Assembly: GCA_022577435.1 (NCBI GenBank)
Contig: JAKOON010000099.1
Location: 110,001 to 174,000, forward strand
Source: Embiotoca jacksoni
Taxonomy: Eukaryota; Chordata; Actinopteri; Embiotocidae
Length of the DNA: 64,000 nt
Direction: 5' to 3'
The stretch's first letter is position 1, and every line of letters begins with the position of its first letter. Positions 49,712-61,649 of the stretch are shown here, piece by piece. Position numbers and translations under genes: made by a program. Below the pieces are notes generated by a model. The model searched no databases, was not told the DNA's origin, and worked only from the letters and a program-made list of their open reading frames with translations.

Positions 49712-52508
49712 AGGACGGCTTCAACTCTGTCCGTGCTGCTTCTCACGTTTAGCCGACACAACTTTAAGAGCGATTTATAATAAGTGAACATGTCGGGGAT
49801 TTTCCATCAACCTGTTGAATCTGGGAAACTTCCAACCAGTCTGTATCTGCCCGGAAATCAGATAACAACATTTTATTTTTAATTTTTCACTAGACATGAC
49901 CTTTTTAGCATTTTTTAAACCATACATAGCGACATAATTATTAAATTTGTAAAACCAGGTTTAAAAGTCTGATTTCGTTTGGTCAACATATTAAAGTCAA
50001 AGGTTTTTACATTAAAAAAAAATTATTATTATTGTTAAAAACTTTTTTTTTAAATCTGTTTTTGCGATGTTTTTTTTTAGGAATAAAAGGTTTTATAAAT
50101 CCAGCTATAAGTAATATATAAACAAATCCTTCTGTAAAAACCTTCAGAATATAGATGTGAATTAAACTGGAAAAATTTTTGTAAAATTAAAGACATTTCT
50201 CAAAAAGATTTTTTTCTTACTCTCTGCCTGAAATCTCCACATCAGTCACACTTAGACACACTAAATCTTCCAGTTTTATTCCCATATATATTCTGAAGGT
50301 TTTTACCAAGAGGTGTGTTCACATTTTATTCATAGCCTGATTTATTACACATTATATATACGCAACATTTTGGTGAATTTAGCAGAGATCTACAGATGCA
50401 AATACACAAATTGTAGTAAAATAAACACCTAAATTTGTATGTAGGGTGTTTGTTTTTTTCCTAGTTGTCTGAAAGAAGATAAGTTATAGAAGCAAAATGG
50501 TCCCACATCTCAAAATTGACAAGTATATGAAAACATTGTTTTAGTTTTTCCTTTGTTGAAATATTGTGCTTCGTCAGAGTCGCTGTTCTTGGGGTCATAA
50601 ACATGCCTTGAATTTAAAAGTGTAATTCCCCTTCCTGTATAAACACCATCTTCAGCTGAACTCTGGTTTTCATGCTTTCCACAGACAGGAAGGAAAGTGT
50701 GATGGTTTTGCTGTTTTGGCTCTCGGCCCGTTTAACTGACCGCGACCTCCAGAGTAAATGAACCCGTTCCTGTCAGGAGGATCCGATCAGCTGTCTGTAG
50801 ATTCAGATTCTTTACATAGTTTGAATGGAGCAAACTATTGCTTCATGTTCTTTTAATTATTTTTTTATATTTTAAAAAGCAGCAAAGTTTGTTTGTTGAA
50901 CAAACTATTACACGCTCATATTTAATCTCTCACAAATATGTTGTTTTATGTACCAATAATTGTCATTTTTAACATTTTTTACTCTTTTATTAACAGCATA
51001 ATCATTACATATTAACTGTCTGTATTGTAAATTTTTGTCCGCTGCTTCACATAATAAAAGTTAGTTTTTCACTAAAAGAAAAGTCTTGAGATTAATTTTT
51101 TCACTCAAAACGAGACATTTATTCCTGCGGACTAATTCTCATTCACACCCATTAACACACTTTGCTGCTGCAGAATCTGAATAATAACATTCACTCACAC
51201 AGAAGAAAATCAACAAAGTGAGTAAAGACTAAAGAAAGCACGCCAACAAAAGCAAACGAAAAATAAAACCAGCCTGTGGCGTTCACTGACCTTAATCTGC
51301 AAAAGAAAATGTGAGCATGTGATGTTCACGGAGGAGCAGGAAGCAACAACCTTCATGAGGAAATATCATGATCAACATCATCACTGAGTTCAACACGTCA
51401 ACGTGACCGCCGGTACGTGAACATCAGTGATGTCACCAAGGAAACCTGAAACTGGAGCAGAGAAACATCTGATTTTGGTGTCAAACTCTGTAAATCATCA
51501 ACAGAGACCCTTGAAATGTTTCAGAAAGTCTCCGGCGGTGAAGCGACAAGCCGGGTGAGGTGTTCTGATGACATCACGTTTCAAGAAGGGGGTGGAGCTT
51601 CACCGTCCAAGACTTAAGAAGAAGGCATCAGGTCAGGAGACACCAGGTGGGTTTTCTTTGTGTCACCGTGAATTCGTCCCCCAGATTCAGACTGTCAACA
51701 CAGAGTTCCACTGGGAACCTTCTGAGGTGTCTGAGGGGAAAACATTCACTGTGAACCACCTGAACTGTGGCGCCGTGGCAACAGGGTTCTCCAACATGAC
51801 CGCTCACAGCGGAGAAGAGGAATCAGTGGAAATCACTGCATGGGCTCAGGAACACTCGGCTGTTAGCAGACGTGTTGAAGACTTTGTTCCCCCAAAAATC
51901 TGCTGTTTCTCTGCTCCAGTTTCAGGTTTCCATGGTGACGTCACTGATGTTCTCGTACCAGCGGTCACGTTATCGTGAGGAACTCAGTGATGATGTTGAA
52001 CTCTGAATACTTCCTGATGAAGGTCGCTGCTTCCTGCTGCTCGGGGTGCATCGCTGCGCTGCGTTCAACGGGAACAGACTGAACTTTTAGATCGCACCTC
52101 TCACGAAAAAAAAAGTGGTTTGTTTACACTTCTGCGCACTTCAGATCTGAGTTATTAACCCTGAAGCCTCAAAGTAGGTTCATCCAACCGAAGCTACGGG
52201 ACACGTAAGATCTCCAGCATGGAGTGGGACAACTTTCATAACTTCAGATGAGAAAGACCGCGGCTGCAGGCAGATGTTGCTCAAAGGTTAAAGGTTACCG
52301 TCCCGGTAGGGTTGTTTGTGTTTCCTACGAATGAAGACGGTCACCGGACTTTACTGGAGCTTCTGACCGTCGTCTCCTCCTTCTTCTATCCAGACCAAGA
52401 GATGCGTTCAACGGGGAATTCTTGTTCATGTATGACTTTGTTTGATTTTTAAAAAGCTTTAAAGTTTTATTCACTATTTTCCGTTTCGGAGGACGGAGGA
52501 ACACGTCT
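49712..52508. other. Convergent intergenic region: cldn11 3' UTR to slc7a14 3' end
   Basis: AT-rich DNA after cldn11, with AATAAA at about 51053 a plausible distal poly(A) signal. A minus-strand AATAAA lies near 52471-52466, only about 40 bases past the slc7a14 stop. A plus-strand open stretch at 51568-51978 has no recognisable similarity. Confidence 0.6.
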
Positions 52509-55500
52509 TCAGTCCTCCTCTTCATCGTCAAACGCGTTATTGGTCTTTCCCTGGGACCTGCTGCCTCTGCCGGTGTTCTGGCCTGCCGACCCAGACTGGT
52601 ATCCGTACTGGTCACCGTTGTCCTCACACGGCCGCTCTCCGTCCCGGTCCTGGTCCCGCTGTTGGTCCTGGTCCTGCTGTTGGTAGTTGTGTCCCCTCTC
52701 TTCCGGGGCAGACCAGCCCTGGTAGGGCATGTCGTCCTGCTCCTGGGGGTAAAGGTCGTCGTCCGGGGAGAAGGTGTCGTCCAGGTGGTCGTCGTAGCGA
52801 CGGTAGGAGCTGGCGTGCGCCTGCTGCTGGCGGGCGTCCAGCTCCAGCGTGCTGTGCCAGACTCCGTAACAACCGTAGATCAGCAGACCTGAGGACGGAC
52901 ACGCCGTGAAAACTCAGAGCGGGACGGCAGGAAAAAAAACCACAGAACCACTTTATACCGGTTAAATGATCGGTCCGTGCAGTACATCATTTTACTTGAC
53001 AAGAAATCTTAAAATCAGCTGGTTCCTTTGTAGAAATAAATAAACTATGAGAAGTGTTCAAAGGTTGGAAATAAGTAGAAAATGCTGGCTTTTAAATCAA
53101 AGTAACTGAACCCAGATTTATTTAATAATCGACCTTAATATTTATAGTTTCTGCTTCAGTTGAAGTGTTTTTCGATAAATTGGCATTTTGCTCGTTCTTC
53201 ATCATCATCCAGCGATGAAGATCTTGTCCTGCTCCTCCTCAATCAACCAAAACAGACTCTGTGACCTGTTTGTGACCAACTCGACTACATCCGAAGCTTC
53301 TGTTAAAGTATTCATTCACTAACTAACTAACTAACTAACTAACCACGGATTAAAAGTTTCCTCCTCGTAATCAATTACTCTTTATAATATAAACATATAA
53401 AAAATATATATCCAATTTATTTTTATAAAACCGTTGTCGTGCATCGTTACTTATTGAGCTGTAAAATGAAGAACTCACCTATGAAGCACCAGATGGTGAA
53501 CCTGGCCCAGGTGAGTGGAGACAGTTTCAGCATCAGGTAGCTGTTGACCAATATGGCCGCCGCAGGGACGAAGGGCACGCATGGCGCCATGTAGGGCAGG
53601 CGGCGTGTGCTCTCCGGCTGCTGTATGACCGTGATCAGAAGCTTCACCAGGGAGCCGGCCATCGCGGTGGCCACGAGGCCTGAAAACACCGCCCCGGCCC
53701 CCGAGCCCTGCTCGACGCCAAATATGACGGTGGACCAGAGGAGGAAGGACGTGAGGAAGAAGAGGAGGGTGCATCTGGTCACCATGCGGCCGGTGGCTGG
53801 GGTGGGCCGTGCCGACGCATCGGGCATTCCCAGCCGCAGCCGCAGGGTGTAGTAATGACCTCCCAGGAGCCTTTTCAGCAGGGAGGCGTGGCCCGTGTGG
53901 AAGTCAGAGCCGTCTCCTTCCCCCTCGGTCCCGCCGGCGTGGTAAGAAGACGACCCGTCGTAGTCCGAGCCTCCGATCAGGACGCGGTCATCTTTGGTCG
54001 AGACAGGTCCGTCGTCCCGGTGCTTCGGCCCGTCCCCGTCCTCCCCGGAGTTACACTGGTGCAGGTCGACGTGTTCGTCGGGCTGGTAGCGCAGTAAGAG
54101 CACGCACACGCTGACCAGAGTGTAAGCCAGCAGGGTGCCGATGGACATCATCTCGATCAGGTCCCGGAGGCTCACCAGCAGGGCGAGGACGGCCGCCAGG
54201 CTCCCCGACACCACGCACGCCACCGCCGGAGTGTGTGTGAGCGCGGACACGTGAGACAGGAACCTTCGAATGCAGACACAAAAAAACAAGTTGCTCCTTC
54301 TTAAAGCTCTTTTCCCGCCTGCGTGCATCTCCTCACCTGAACAGCAGTCCGTCCCGGGACATGGCGTAGATGACCCGGGGCATCGGGAACAGAGAGCCCA
54401 GCAGGGACACGGTGAGTCCGGCTATAGAGCCGACAGCCACGGTGTACTTCCCCCAAACGAAGCCGTGCACGGCGAACATCTCCATGAGGGGGGCGGAGCC
54501 GTCAATCAGGTTGTAGGGAACCATGAGGGTCAGGATCACGCTCACCTGTCCGAGGGGATCCCAACATTCAGAAAGCTTAAATATGAGAATATTCAGAGGA
54601 GGCCTTCGAAGGTGTCCGAGGTGTCTGTTCAGGGAGGAGATTTCGTTCTTGTACTGACCGACACGTAGGCGGTGAGGCAGGTGACCAGCGAGGCGGTGAT
54701 GGCGTAAGGGATGGAGGTGTTGGGGTTCTTCGCCTCCTCTCCCGTCGTTGCGATGATGTCGAAGCCGATGAAGGCGTAGAAACAGGTCGCTGCACCTTTC
54801 ATCACCTGAACAGGAACAACAAGTCTTACGGTATATTTTTTTTAATCGTGATTTTTGTTTGGTTGTTTCTCAGCAGGATTACGGAAAAACTACCGACCCG
54901 GTTATTATGAAAATTGGTGGAAGAGTGCGACACGGGCCAAGACAGAAGCTACAATATTTTGGAGTGGATCTGAATCCCGGGGCCGATTCTTTTCCTCTTT
55001 CATTAATATTGCGAAATAGAACATTTGGGCTTACTATATGCCACACATCCTAAAACCCAGGGGATGACAGTGAAGTTCAAAGGCGTCATCTGTGGTCGTC
55101 AGCTTGCTTTAGGTAACGAGCGAATGAATGAGACCGCAGATACAAGTGGGTGAAATGAGTTTCCTTTGCAGAGCTGAGCCTCAGAGATCGTTCAGGAGTC
55201 GAACTGCTGCTCCTTCGCTTTGAAAGGAGCCAGTTGAGGTTGAAGCGTCTGATCAGGATCCTCCTGGACGGCCTCCATTGGAGGTCATACATCTCATCTG
55301 GTCTGGGAACACTTCAGGATCCCTCAAGAAAAGTTGAAAAATGTTGCTGGCTACAGGGACGTCACCACAACCCAACTCCAGATAAGAGAGTTAAATGGAA
55401 AATCATGAACCTAAAATCAACTCTTTCTCACGTCGAAATCGGAGTTGTTCAGAGTAAAGCTGTTGGCGGAGGTCTTAACGACAGCGTTTCAGTATCTCAC

Positions 55501-56545
55501 CCCCGACCAGCCGTACGGCAGGAACTCGCCGCCCTCCCAGTTGCTGGCGGAGAGGAAGAAGAGTCCAGCGATGATCATGAAGATCCAGACCACCAGGTTG
55601 ACCACGTTCAGGATGTTGTTGAAGCCCACCGAGTTACGCACACCGAGAGCGATGACGACTGTGACCAGCAGGGCGATGAAGAGGGCCAGCAGGTCGGGGT
55701 ACGTGTCCTCGCCCTTTCCTGAGACAAAAACAATACGATGCAAAGAAGAGACCAGACGAACAGATATATGACGACACGCAAACGTCACGGAGCGTGACAC
55801 TTTGGCCGACACTGACCGAGTCCTCTGAGCGTGCCCAGGTGCGTTATCATGTAGTTACTGATGCTGTGATTGGCCAGCGAGTCGAACATGCTGCTGAGAG
55901 CCGACGCCCCCGCCGCCGTGCCGATCAGGTACTCCAGGATCAAGTTCCAGCCGATGAAAAACGCCACGAACTCCCCGACCGTCACGTAGCTGTAGGTGTA
56001 GGCCGAGCCGGTCGTTTTAGGGACGCGGACGCCAAACTCTGCGTAACACACACCTTCGAGGAGAACACACACACATGTACACGTGAAGGCGTGTACGGGC
56101 AAACTTCTTGACTTGGATGAGCCTCGAACGACTTTTAAGAGCCAGTAAAAGGTTTCCTAACAACCTGGAAGCCCAAAAGTTGAAGTAACTTTAAAACATC
56201 AGCAATGACAAAACCATTAGTTCGGTCATCTCTCGTCCTCTCACCCGACAATATGGACGCCAACGCTGCAATGATGAAGGACAGGATGACCCCCGGCCCC
56301 GCCATCGCCTTGGCAACCAGCCCGGCGACCACATACATCCCCGTGCCGACGCAGCTGCCCACCCCGAGCGACACCAGGTCCACGGTGGTCAGCACCTTGG
56401 CCAGCCCGACCGCAGAGCCCTCCGCCAGCTCGGTGAGGTCGTCCGAGCCGGGAGCCATGGAGCCCATCGGTTTGGTCCGCAGCAGGCGGGAGTACATGTT
56501 GAACCAGGCGTCGCCCGGCGCCAGCCGGCCCAGCCACGCCGCCAT
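52509..56545 (-). CDS. slc7a14: slc7a14, cationic-amino-acid-transporter-like lysosomal membrane protein
   Basis: SLC7A14 is a CAT-subfamily APC transporter found on intracellular/lysosomal membranes of neurons and retina; its exact substrate is debated. Exons (minus): 56545-56245, 56053-55817, 55718-55501, 54805-54659, 54545-54337, 54263-53479 and 52888-52509, all in phase, about 758 residues (human 771). Landmarks: LLRTKPMGSM near the N-terminus, the Gly-rich GVGSCVGTGMYVVAGLVAKA of TM1, VCYAEFGVRVPKTTGSAYTY, LANHSISNYM loop, GAATCFYAFIGFDIIATTGE, GSLFPMPRVIYAM, RDLIEMMSIGTLLAYTLVSV, a long acidic cytosolic loop, then YMAPCVPFVPAAAILVNSYL. The tail ends with a Gln/Asp-rich, acidic sequence ...AFDDEEED. 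The 53479-54263 exon donor is GTGAGT. The start is the first ATG, matching the family start context. Confidence 0.96.
52889..53478 (-). other. slc7a14: slc7a14 last intron
   Basis: A 590-base AT-rich intron containing a short (AACT)n tract at 53317-53343 and nothing else of note. Confidence 0.85.
55095..55370. mobile_element. Degenerate non-LTR retroelement-like fragment in slc7a14 intron
   Basis: It contains GAAAGGAGCCAGTTGAGGTT, CCTCCTGGACGGCCTCC and CTGGGAACACTTCAGGATCC in the order and spacing typical of a very common fish repeat (GAGCCAGTTGAGGTGG... / CCTCCTGGACGCCTCCC... / GGGAACGCCTCGGGAT). The copy is eroded and non-coding. Confidence 0.65.
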
Positions 56546-57685
56546 CTCTCCACGCCCACCTGCTCGTTGCCTGCCGATGTCGATGTGTTACTCGCTCCGT
56601 CTACCTTTCTGCCGTCATTCCTTCACCTTCATCCCGAGACTCCTCGAACCTACCGTCTCGGGTTTTTCTCACCAAACAAAACTCCAAACGGAAAGCGGAG
56701 ACGCTGTGAAAAGACGAGGAAGACATGTTGGGATTGTGAGGAGGAGGAACGTACGTTTGGGAGAGCAGCTGCGTCGTTTGTGCTCATTTTGAGTCTTTGA
56801 AGAGATTTCCAGTCTTTTTGTGATCATATATCTTTCTGGGGTCATTTTTCCAGGAGGTGGTTTCTTGTCTCTTTGGTCGTTTTGTGTCTCTTTGCTGTTG
56901 TTTTAAGTCTTTGAGGCTGTTTTCTGTCTCTTTCTGGTCGTTTTAAGTCCCTTTGTTGCTGTTCTGAGTATTTGAAGTTGTCTTGAGTCTCTGTGCTGAT
57001 GTTGCTTTTTGTCTGTGGGTGTCTCTTCTGGTTTTATCTCTTTGTGGTCAAGTTTTCCAACAAGAAATGTTAACAGTCACCTCCAACTTTCTGAGCCTTG
57101 GTGGGTCCGCTCGGTGATCCTTCTGTGCTGAAGATGAGAGGCAGCAGGTGAAGATGAGATACCGTCAGCTGTTCTCCTCACCCACTAGAGCGAGACTCCC
57201 TCTCTGAAACATTAATGAGGACCAAGGATCAACTTTCACAACGGAAAGGTTCGACTGTTGACGCCAAAACTGACCCAACTTCTACACATTTAAAACTTCG
57301 GCTTCAGACTCGAACTGACGAGTTCGATAAACACCTGAACTGAAGTCAACCAACATCAGCAGGTTGGATTGAGGAGAGCGAACAGAGCTGACAGAACAAA
57401 CAGATGAAAACACCAAACATGCAGTGTAAAGACGCACACCTGAGCACGCAGGTAACACTCACCGGCTGCGTTTCCCCTCCTGAGGCAGAGCGGGGGGCAT
57501 TTGTTCGAGTCCCCGTCCTCGGCAGAGCTGCAGGAAATGTTGACGAGAGGAGACGGCGGCGTTGAATCATTCAGACCCGACCACGAGACCAGGACCATGA
57601 AATATTCAGCACCTGAGAGCGAGCAGGGGCGTGTCCACAAAACTGTCTTCTTTCATTCAGAGGGACGACGGGGCAGCTGCTGTGA

Positions 57686-57687
<2 letters not shown>

Positions 57688-57749
<62 letters not shown>
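57688..57749. repeat. (TG)n microsatellite
   Basis: A pure TG tract of about 62 bases. Confidence 0.97.
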
Positions 57750-57751
<2 letters not shown>

Positions 57752-58163
57752 AGCTGGGAACTGACCAGGTGTGTGTGTGTAAAAATATCTCTGTCTTCAA
57801 AAGCTGCAGGAGATTTATCTGAGTTTTTAGGCTGAAGTAAACCTCATTGTCCACCGGATTGATTTAGTTTATTAGAAAGAAAATATGTCATTAGTTTGAC
57901 AAACAAAAACAAAAACTCAACATCCCACTTACGAGCTTTTTACCAGAACTTTTGACTGCATCGTTGTCTTCTTCTGTTGGAGTGTTGAGGCAAAGATTAA
58001 TGTTAGAGACCACTTGATCGACAGTGAAACAACCAATCACAGCAGCCGACGCTTCACAACCAATGACGGGACTGTAGAGTTTGGAGAGCACGTCCCCCCG
58101 GCTGATCCGATCTAGCACCAACTGAGTGTCGTAGTGACGAATGGATCAGCAGAACGGGCCAAG

Positions 58164-58343
58164 GAGGCCCCGCTCCAGAGGCCTCCAGAGGCCCCGCTCC
58201 AGAGGCCCCGCTCCAGAGGCCTCCAGAGGCCTCCAGAGGCCCCGCTCCAGAGGCCTCCAGAGGCCCCGCTCCAGAGGCCTCCAGAGGCCTCCAGAGGCCC
58301 TGCTCCAGAGGCCCCGCTCCAGAGGCCCCGCTCCAGAGGCCCA
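58164..58343. repeat. CCAGAGGCC minisatellite with two alternating unit lengths
   Basis: Units of 10 bp (CCAGAGGCCT) and 14 bp (CCAGAGGCCCCGCT) alternate irregularly over about 180 bases. The lengths are not multiples of three, yet several frames remain open over the array. Confidence 0.93.
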
Positions 58344-58555
58344 GATGCTGCGAGTTGTATAAAGTGGTTGTTAAACTTTGGTGAGGCAAGAGAAGGACAA
58401 AGAGACACACAGCAACTACAAAGACACAAAACGACTTGAAAGATGCAAAATGACTGCAAAGAGATGTAAAACTAATAAAACGGATGCAAAACTACAAAGA
58501 GAAGCAAAAAAGACTAAATAAACTAAATCCAAACAAAACTTTGTGTCTCTTTCAG

Positions 58556-58604
58556 GCCGAGCCGAGCCGAGCCGAGCCGGGCCGGGCCGGGCCGGGCCGG
58601 CCGG
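58556..58604. repeat. (GCCGA)n / (GGGCC)n pentanucleotide repeat
   Basis: GCCGAGCCGA units shade into GGGCCGGGCC units, very GC-rich against AT-rich flanks. Confidence 0.9.
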
Positions 58605-60149
58605 TATCTGCATGCACGGGATGATGCACCAGTCGTTGTAATCTGGAGGTAATCTGATGCACAGCGTCGGATTACAGACGCGGTTACATGACGGTCTGAA
58701 AGTTTGGAGAAACTCAGCCGGACCTCTTCACACCTTCAGGACCGATGACGACGCTGTGGACGTCCCGGCTGCAGAAGCTTGTTTTGATGCGTGGAGTTTA
58801 TTCCAGTCGCCTGCAGGAGTTCAGGACGCTGCAAACAGTCTCGTTAGATTTTGGGAACAAACAATGAACCAGAGTTGATTATTCTGCTACTTCAGTTTTT
58901 AACCAACAAAACTCCTTCAATGAAACTTCATCCACCTTCCTCTTTCCCCTCCTTGTTTCTTTGACAATCTGAGACTTCTGCGTGTAATAAAAACTCAGTA
59001 AACTGCCTGAATCCTCGTATGAAGACAGCGAGACATCTCCGGTGGAAGGTGGACGCATTCCTGAGGCGACGTGCTTCATACGCACCAGATGACGGAGAGA
59101 AGCAAAACATCCTTCTCTGTTCCAGGGAATCAAGGATTTCTTTTCTTTTATCTTTTTTTTTTGCGGGTGGTGATGTCGCCTTCATCCTGCCAGCACAAAC
59201 CTAATAAACAATAAATCTAATTCTACAATAGAAACAGGAACACCCACACATCACCTATTATCTGTTCTCTTAGCGTGGACGACTGCAAATCTCCCATAAT
59301 GCTTTGCTCCAGTGAGGTAACAGGCCTCTGGGCACAGACATGTAAGACTCCTCATCCTTCCTTTCAGGAGGAAGATACAAACTGGAGACGCAAACTGACT
59401 GCAAACAACGTGGCTGCGGTTCGTTGAGGTCGTTTTCCTCTTTTAAAATCTCGTTCTGCTTTTTACGTCTTTAAATTTGACGTTTTATGGCTTTTTTTAA
59501 GCAGTTTTGAATCTTTGTAGCAATTTTGTATCCGTTGTTTGTTTTTTTCTGATATCATTTTGTGTCTTTTCTTTTATATTCAGTTTCGTCTGTTTGCATC
59601 TTTGTGGTTGTTTTGTGTCTCTGCATCATTGAGCATCTTCACTGGTTTTATGTCTGAAGTGCTGCTTTCATTTTGTGCCTCTAGTTGTTGTTTTGCATCT
59701 TTAAGGTCATTCTGGGTCTGAACTTCACATCTCTGGTTTCTTATGTTGCTTTGTGGCAACTTTGCATCTTTTTCTTGCAGTTTTAAATCTCTGGTGGATT
59801 TTTCACACCTTCGTGGTTGATTTGTGTTTCTGAGTTCTTTTCATTTTCGTGTCTGTAAATTGTTTAGTAGATTTTTTAACATCTTTTCTGAAGTTTATAC
59901 TCTTTGTTAGTTGTGCCACATATCTTCAAAAAGTCAGGCTATATCATTTTTTTTTGTAGCCATTTTAAATTTCCTCTCATCATCTTTTTCTATATTTGAT
60001 GTCCTCTGACTGATGCTGTTCATGAACTCAACACGCTGCCTTGATGCACCACCTGGTGGCATTTTGTGAAATTAAAAACGGCCAACAGACGAGTCGTTTC
60101 TCCACATTTATTCTCCCGCTGACACACTCAGACATCAGCTGGCAGCTCT

Positions 60150-61618
60150 CTACTCGTCTGCCTCGGACTCTTCGTCGTCCTGACTGATCTGGAAGTAACG
60201 CAGCTCGTACGTCTCCTTGTCAGACGCCACCACTCTCAGCCAGTCACGCAGGTTGTTCTTCTTCAGGTACTTCTTCGTCAGGTACTTCAGATACCTGGTG
60301 GACACAGACGGCAGGTGTTTGGGCCAAGAATTTCCAACAGTCCGTATATGTGTATGTATGTGTATGTATGTGTATGTATGTGTATGTATATATATATATA
60401 TATGTGTATATATATATGTGTATGTATGTGTATGTATTATGTATGTATATATATGTATCATTCCTGGTAGAAATCTGTAACTGCGTGTCGCCTCACCTTT
60501 TGGAGAACTGTTTCTCTGACGTGACGTTGATCTTGTTCTTCATGCGGCCGACCTGGACGACGTTACCCAGGTTGCCCGTCTTCCCGTTGACCTTGATCCT
60601 CTCCTTGAGGAAGATTTCCTATTGGACAGAGCATAGTGACACTAGGGAAGAGAACCCTAGTAACTGTGGAGCTAGGGAAGGGCGCCCTAGTCCGGACCCC
60701 GGGTCAGCACCAGTACATCAACCCTTTAATAATCTCCTCATGGTCGATACGAGACGGAACAGCTGCAGGAAAGACTTACAAAGTTTGCAGAGTCCAGGAT
60801 CCCGTCCTCCACCGGGTGGGTGAGGTCCAACGTGAACTTCCACGCAGCTCCTTTTTTGGACTTCCTGCCGGTCGGCCTCTTCTGTTTGAGCTGTGGGATC
60901 AAAAACACCTGCAGTGTCACCGCACAGCAATAAAACACCTCTCATCTGAAGGGTTTGCGTTTTAATGGTCACATTTATAGATCATGATTTAAATATTCAC
61001 ATTGACTCAAAATGATCGATCGATCATCAGAACTGCAGCCAACTAATCGATTCATAAACTAATCAATGCAGCTCAACTGGAAACCATCGATTTTATGACA
61101 TTTCTCGTTATTTAGTTCAACTAAATGAAAATATGACAACTTATGAAGAATGACGTCATTAGTTTTAACTCCATAATGTGTTTGTCAGTTTGAACGAGGC
61201 TGGACATGCTAGCTGCCGTTAGCTCCTCTCCTGATGGGAATAGCTTGGTGCTAGCTCACATTAGCTGCTCCACATTCCGCCGAATCAACGACCGGATTCT
61301 GATCTACACGGAGACGGACAAGAAACCCACAAAGGGCAGGAAAACTGACGCCGTGGAACAAGCAGCCCTTATTCCTCTGGAGTCTGGTCTGGGACGGAAA
61401 CACGTGCAGGAAGACGACGAGCTAATGCTAACTCTGATAGCTTATCGGCTTCCTCCTTCATAAAAACAGTTCAAGTTTGAAACGTGGAGCTGCAAGAATA
61501 CTAATGTACTTTCTTTAGTAGACGGGGTGGTTCAAGAAAGACAAAGACAAAGACAAAAGAAGCTTTAACGTGAAACTGAGTAAATCCAGGAGGAGACAGT
61601 TGAACTCACCGGCGCCAT
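60150..61618 (-). CDS. rpl22l1: rpl22l1, ribosomal protein eL22 paralogue
   Basis: RPL22L1 is the paralogue of ribosomal protein eL22 and can substitute for it in the 60S subunit. Exons 61618-61610 (only ATG GCG CCG), 60890-60780, 60618-60497 and 60294-60150 join in phase to 128 codons. Landmarks: KFTLDLTHPVEDGILDSANF, ERIKVNGKTGNLGNVVQVGR, SEKQFSKRYLKYLTKKYLKK then NNLRDWLRVVASDKETYELR, and an acidic tail DDEESEADE. GNVVQV and VVASDKETYELR are the RPL22L1 rather than RPL22 form. It lies next to slc7a14 as in human 3q26.2. The Lys-rich N-terminal extension is a few residues longer than in human. Confidence 0.95.
60345..60455. repeat. (TATG)n/(TA)n microsatellite in rpl22l1 intron 3
   Basis: Mixed TATG, TGTATG and TATA units over about 110 bases. 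Confidence 0.93.
60891..61609 (-). other. rpl22l1: rpl22l1 intron 1
   Basis: A 720-base intron. Its 5' part (61205-61275 and 61423-61435) carries GCTAGC/GTTAGC words like those in the ezh2 and cul1 promoter islands. A plus-strand open frame at 61206-61463 has no known match and is not called. Confidence 0.75.
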
Positions 61619-61627
61619 GTTGAGATC

Positions 61628-61644
61628 GGAAGGGAAAGGAAGAG
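61628..61644 (-). promoter_or_regulatory. rpl22l1: 5'TOP-like pyrimidine tract of rpl22l1
   Basis: The minus strand reads CTCTTCCTTTCCCTTCC from 61644 to 61628, ten bases before the ATG. A pyrimidine-only tract beginning with C at the transcript start is the TOP signature of translation-machinery mRNAs. Confidence 0.55.
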
Positions 61645-61649
61645 CCGGA

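Larger units (their letters stand above)
56546..60149. other. Region upstream of slc7a14 and downstream of rpl22l1
   Basis: This should contain slc7a14 5' UTR and promoter (minus) and the 3' end of rpl22l1 (minus). A minus-strand AATAAA occurs near 60107. It includes a TG microsatellite, the CCAGAGGCC minisatellite, and two T/GTCT-rich stretches (56.8-57.0 and 59.5-59.9 kb). No further coding exon is recognised. Confidence 0.5.

Noticed and set aside
51568..51978. A 136-codon plus-strand open frame between cldn11 and slc7a14
   Set aside because: The sequence resembles no family I know, has no promoter or splice context, and lies in AT-rich intergenic DNA where both neighbours terminate.
61206..61463. 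An 85-codon plus-strand open frame in rpl22l1 intron 1
   Set aside because: It lies antisense within an intron, no homology is recognised, and it overlaps GCTAGC-rich promoter-type sequence.
60150..61618. Assignment to RPL22 rather than RPL22L1
   Set aside because: GNVVQV instead of GGGVVTIE, VVASDKETYELR instead of VVANSKESYELR, and linkage to slc7a14 all favour rpl22l1.
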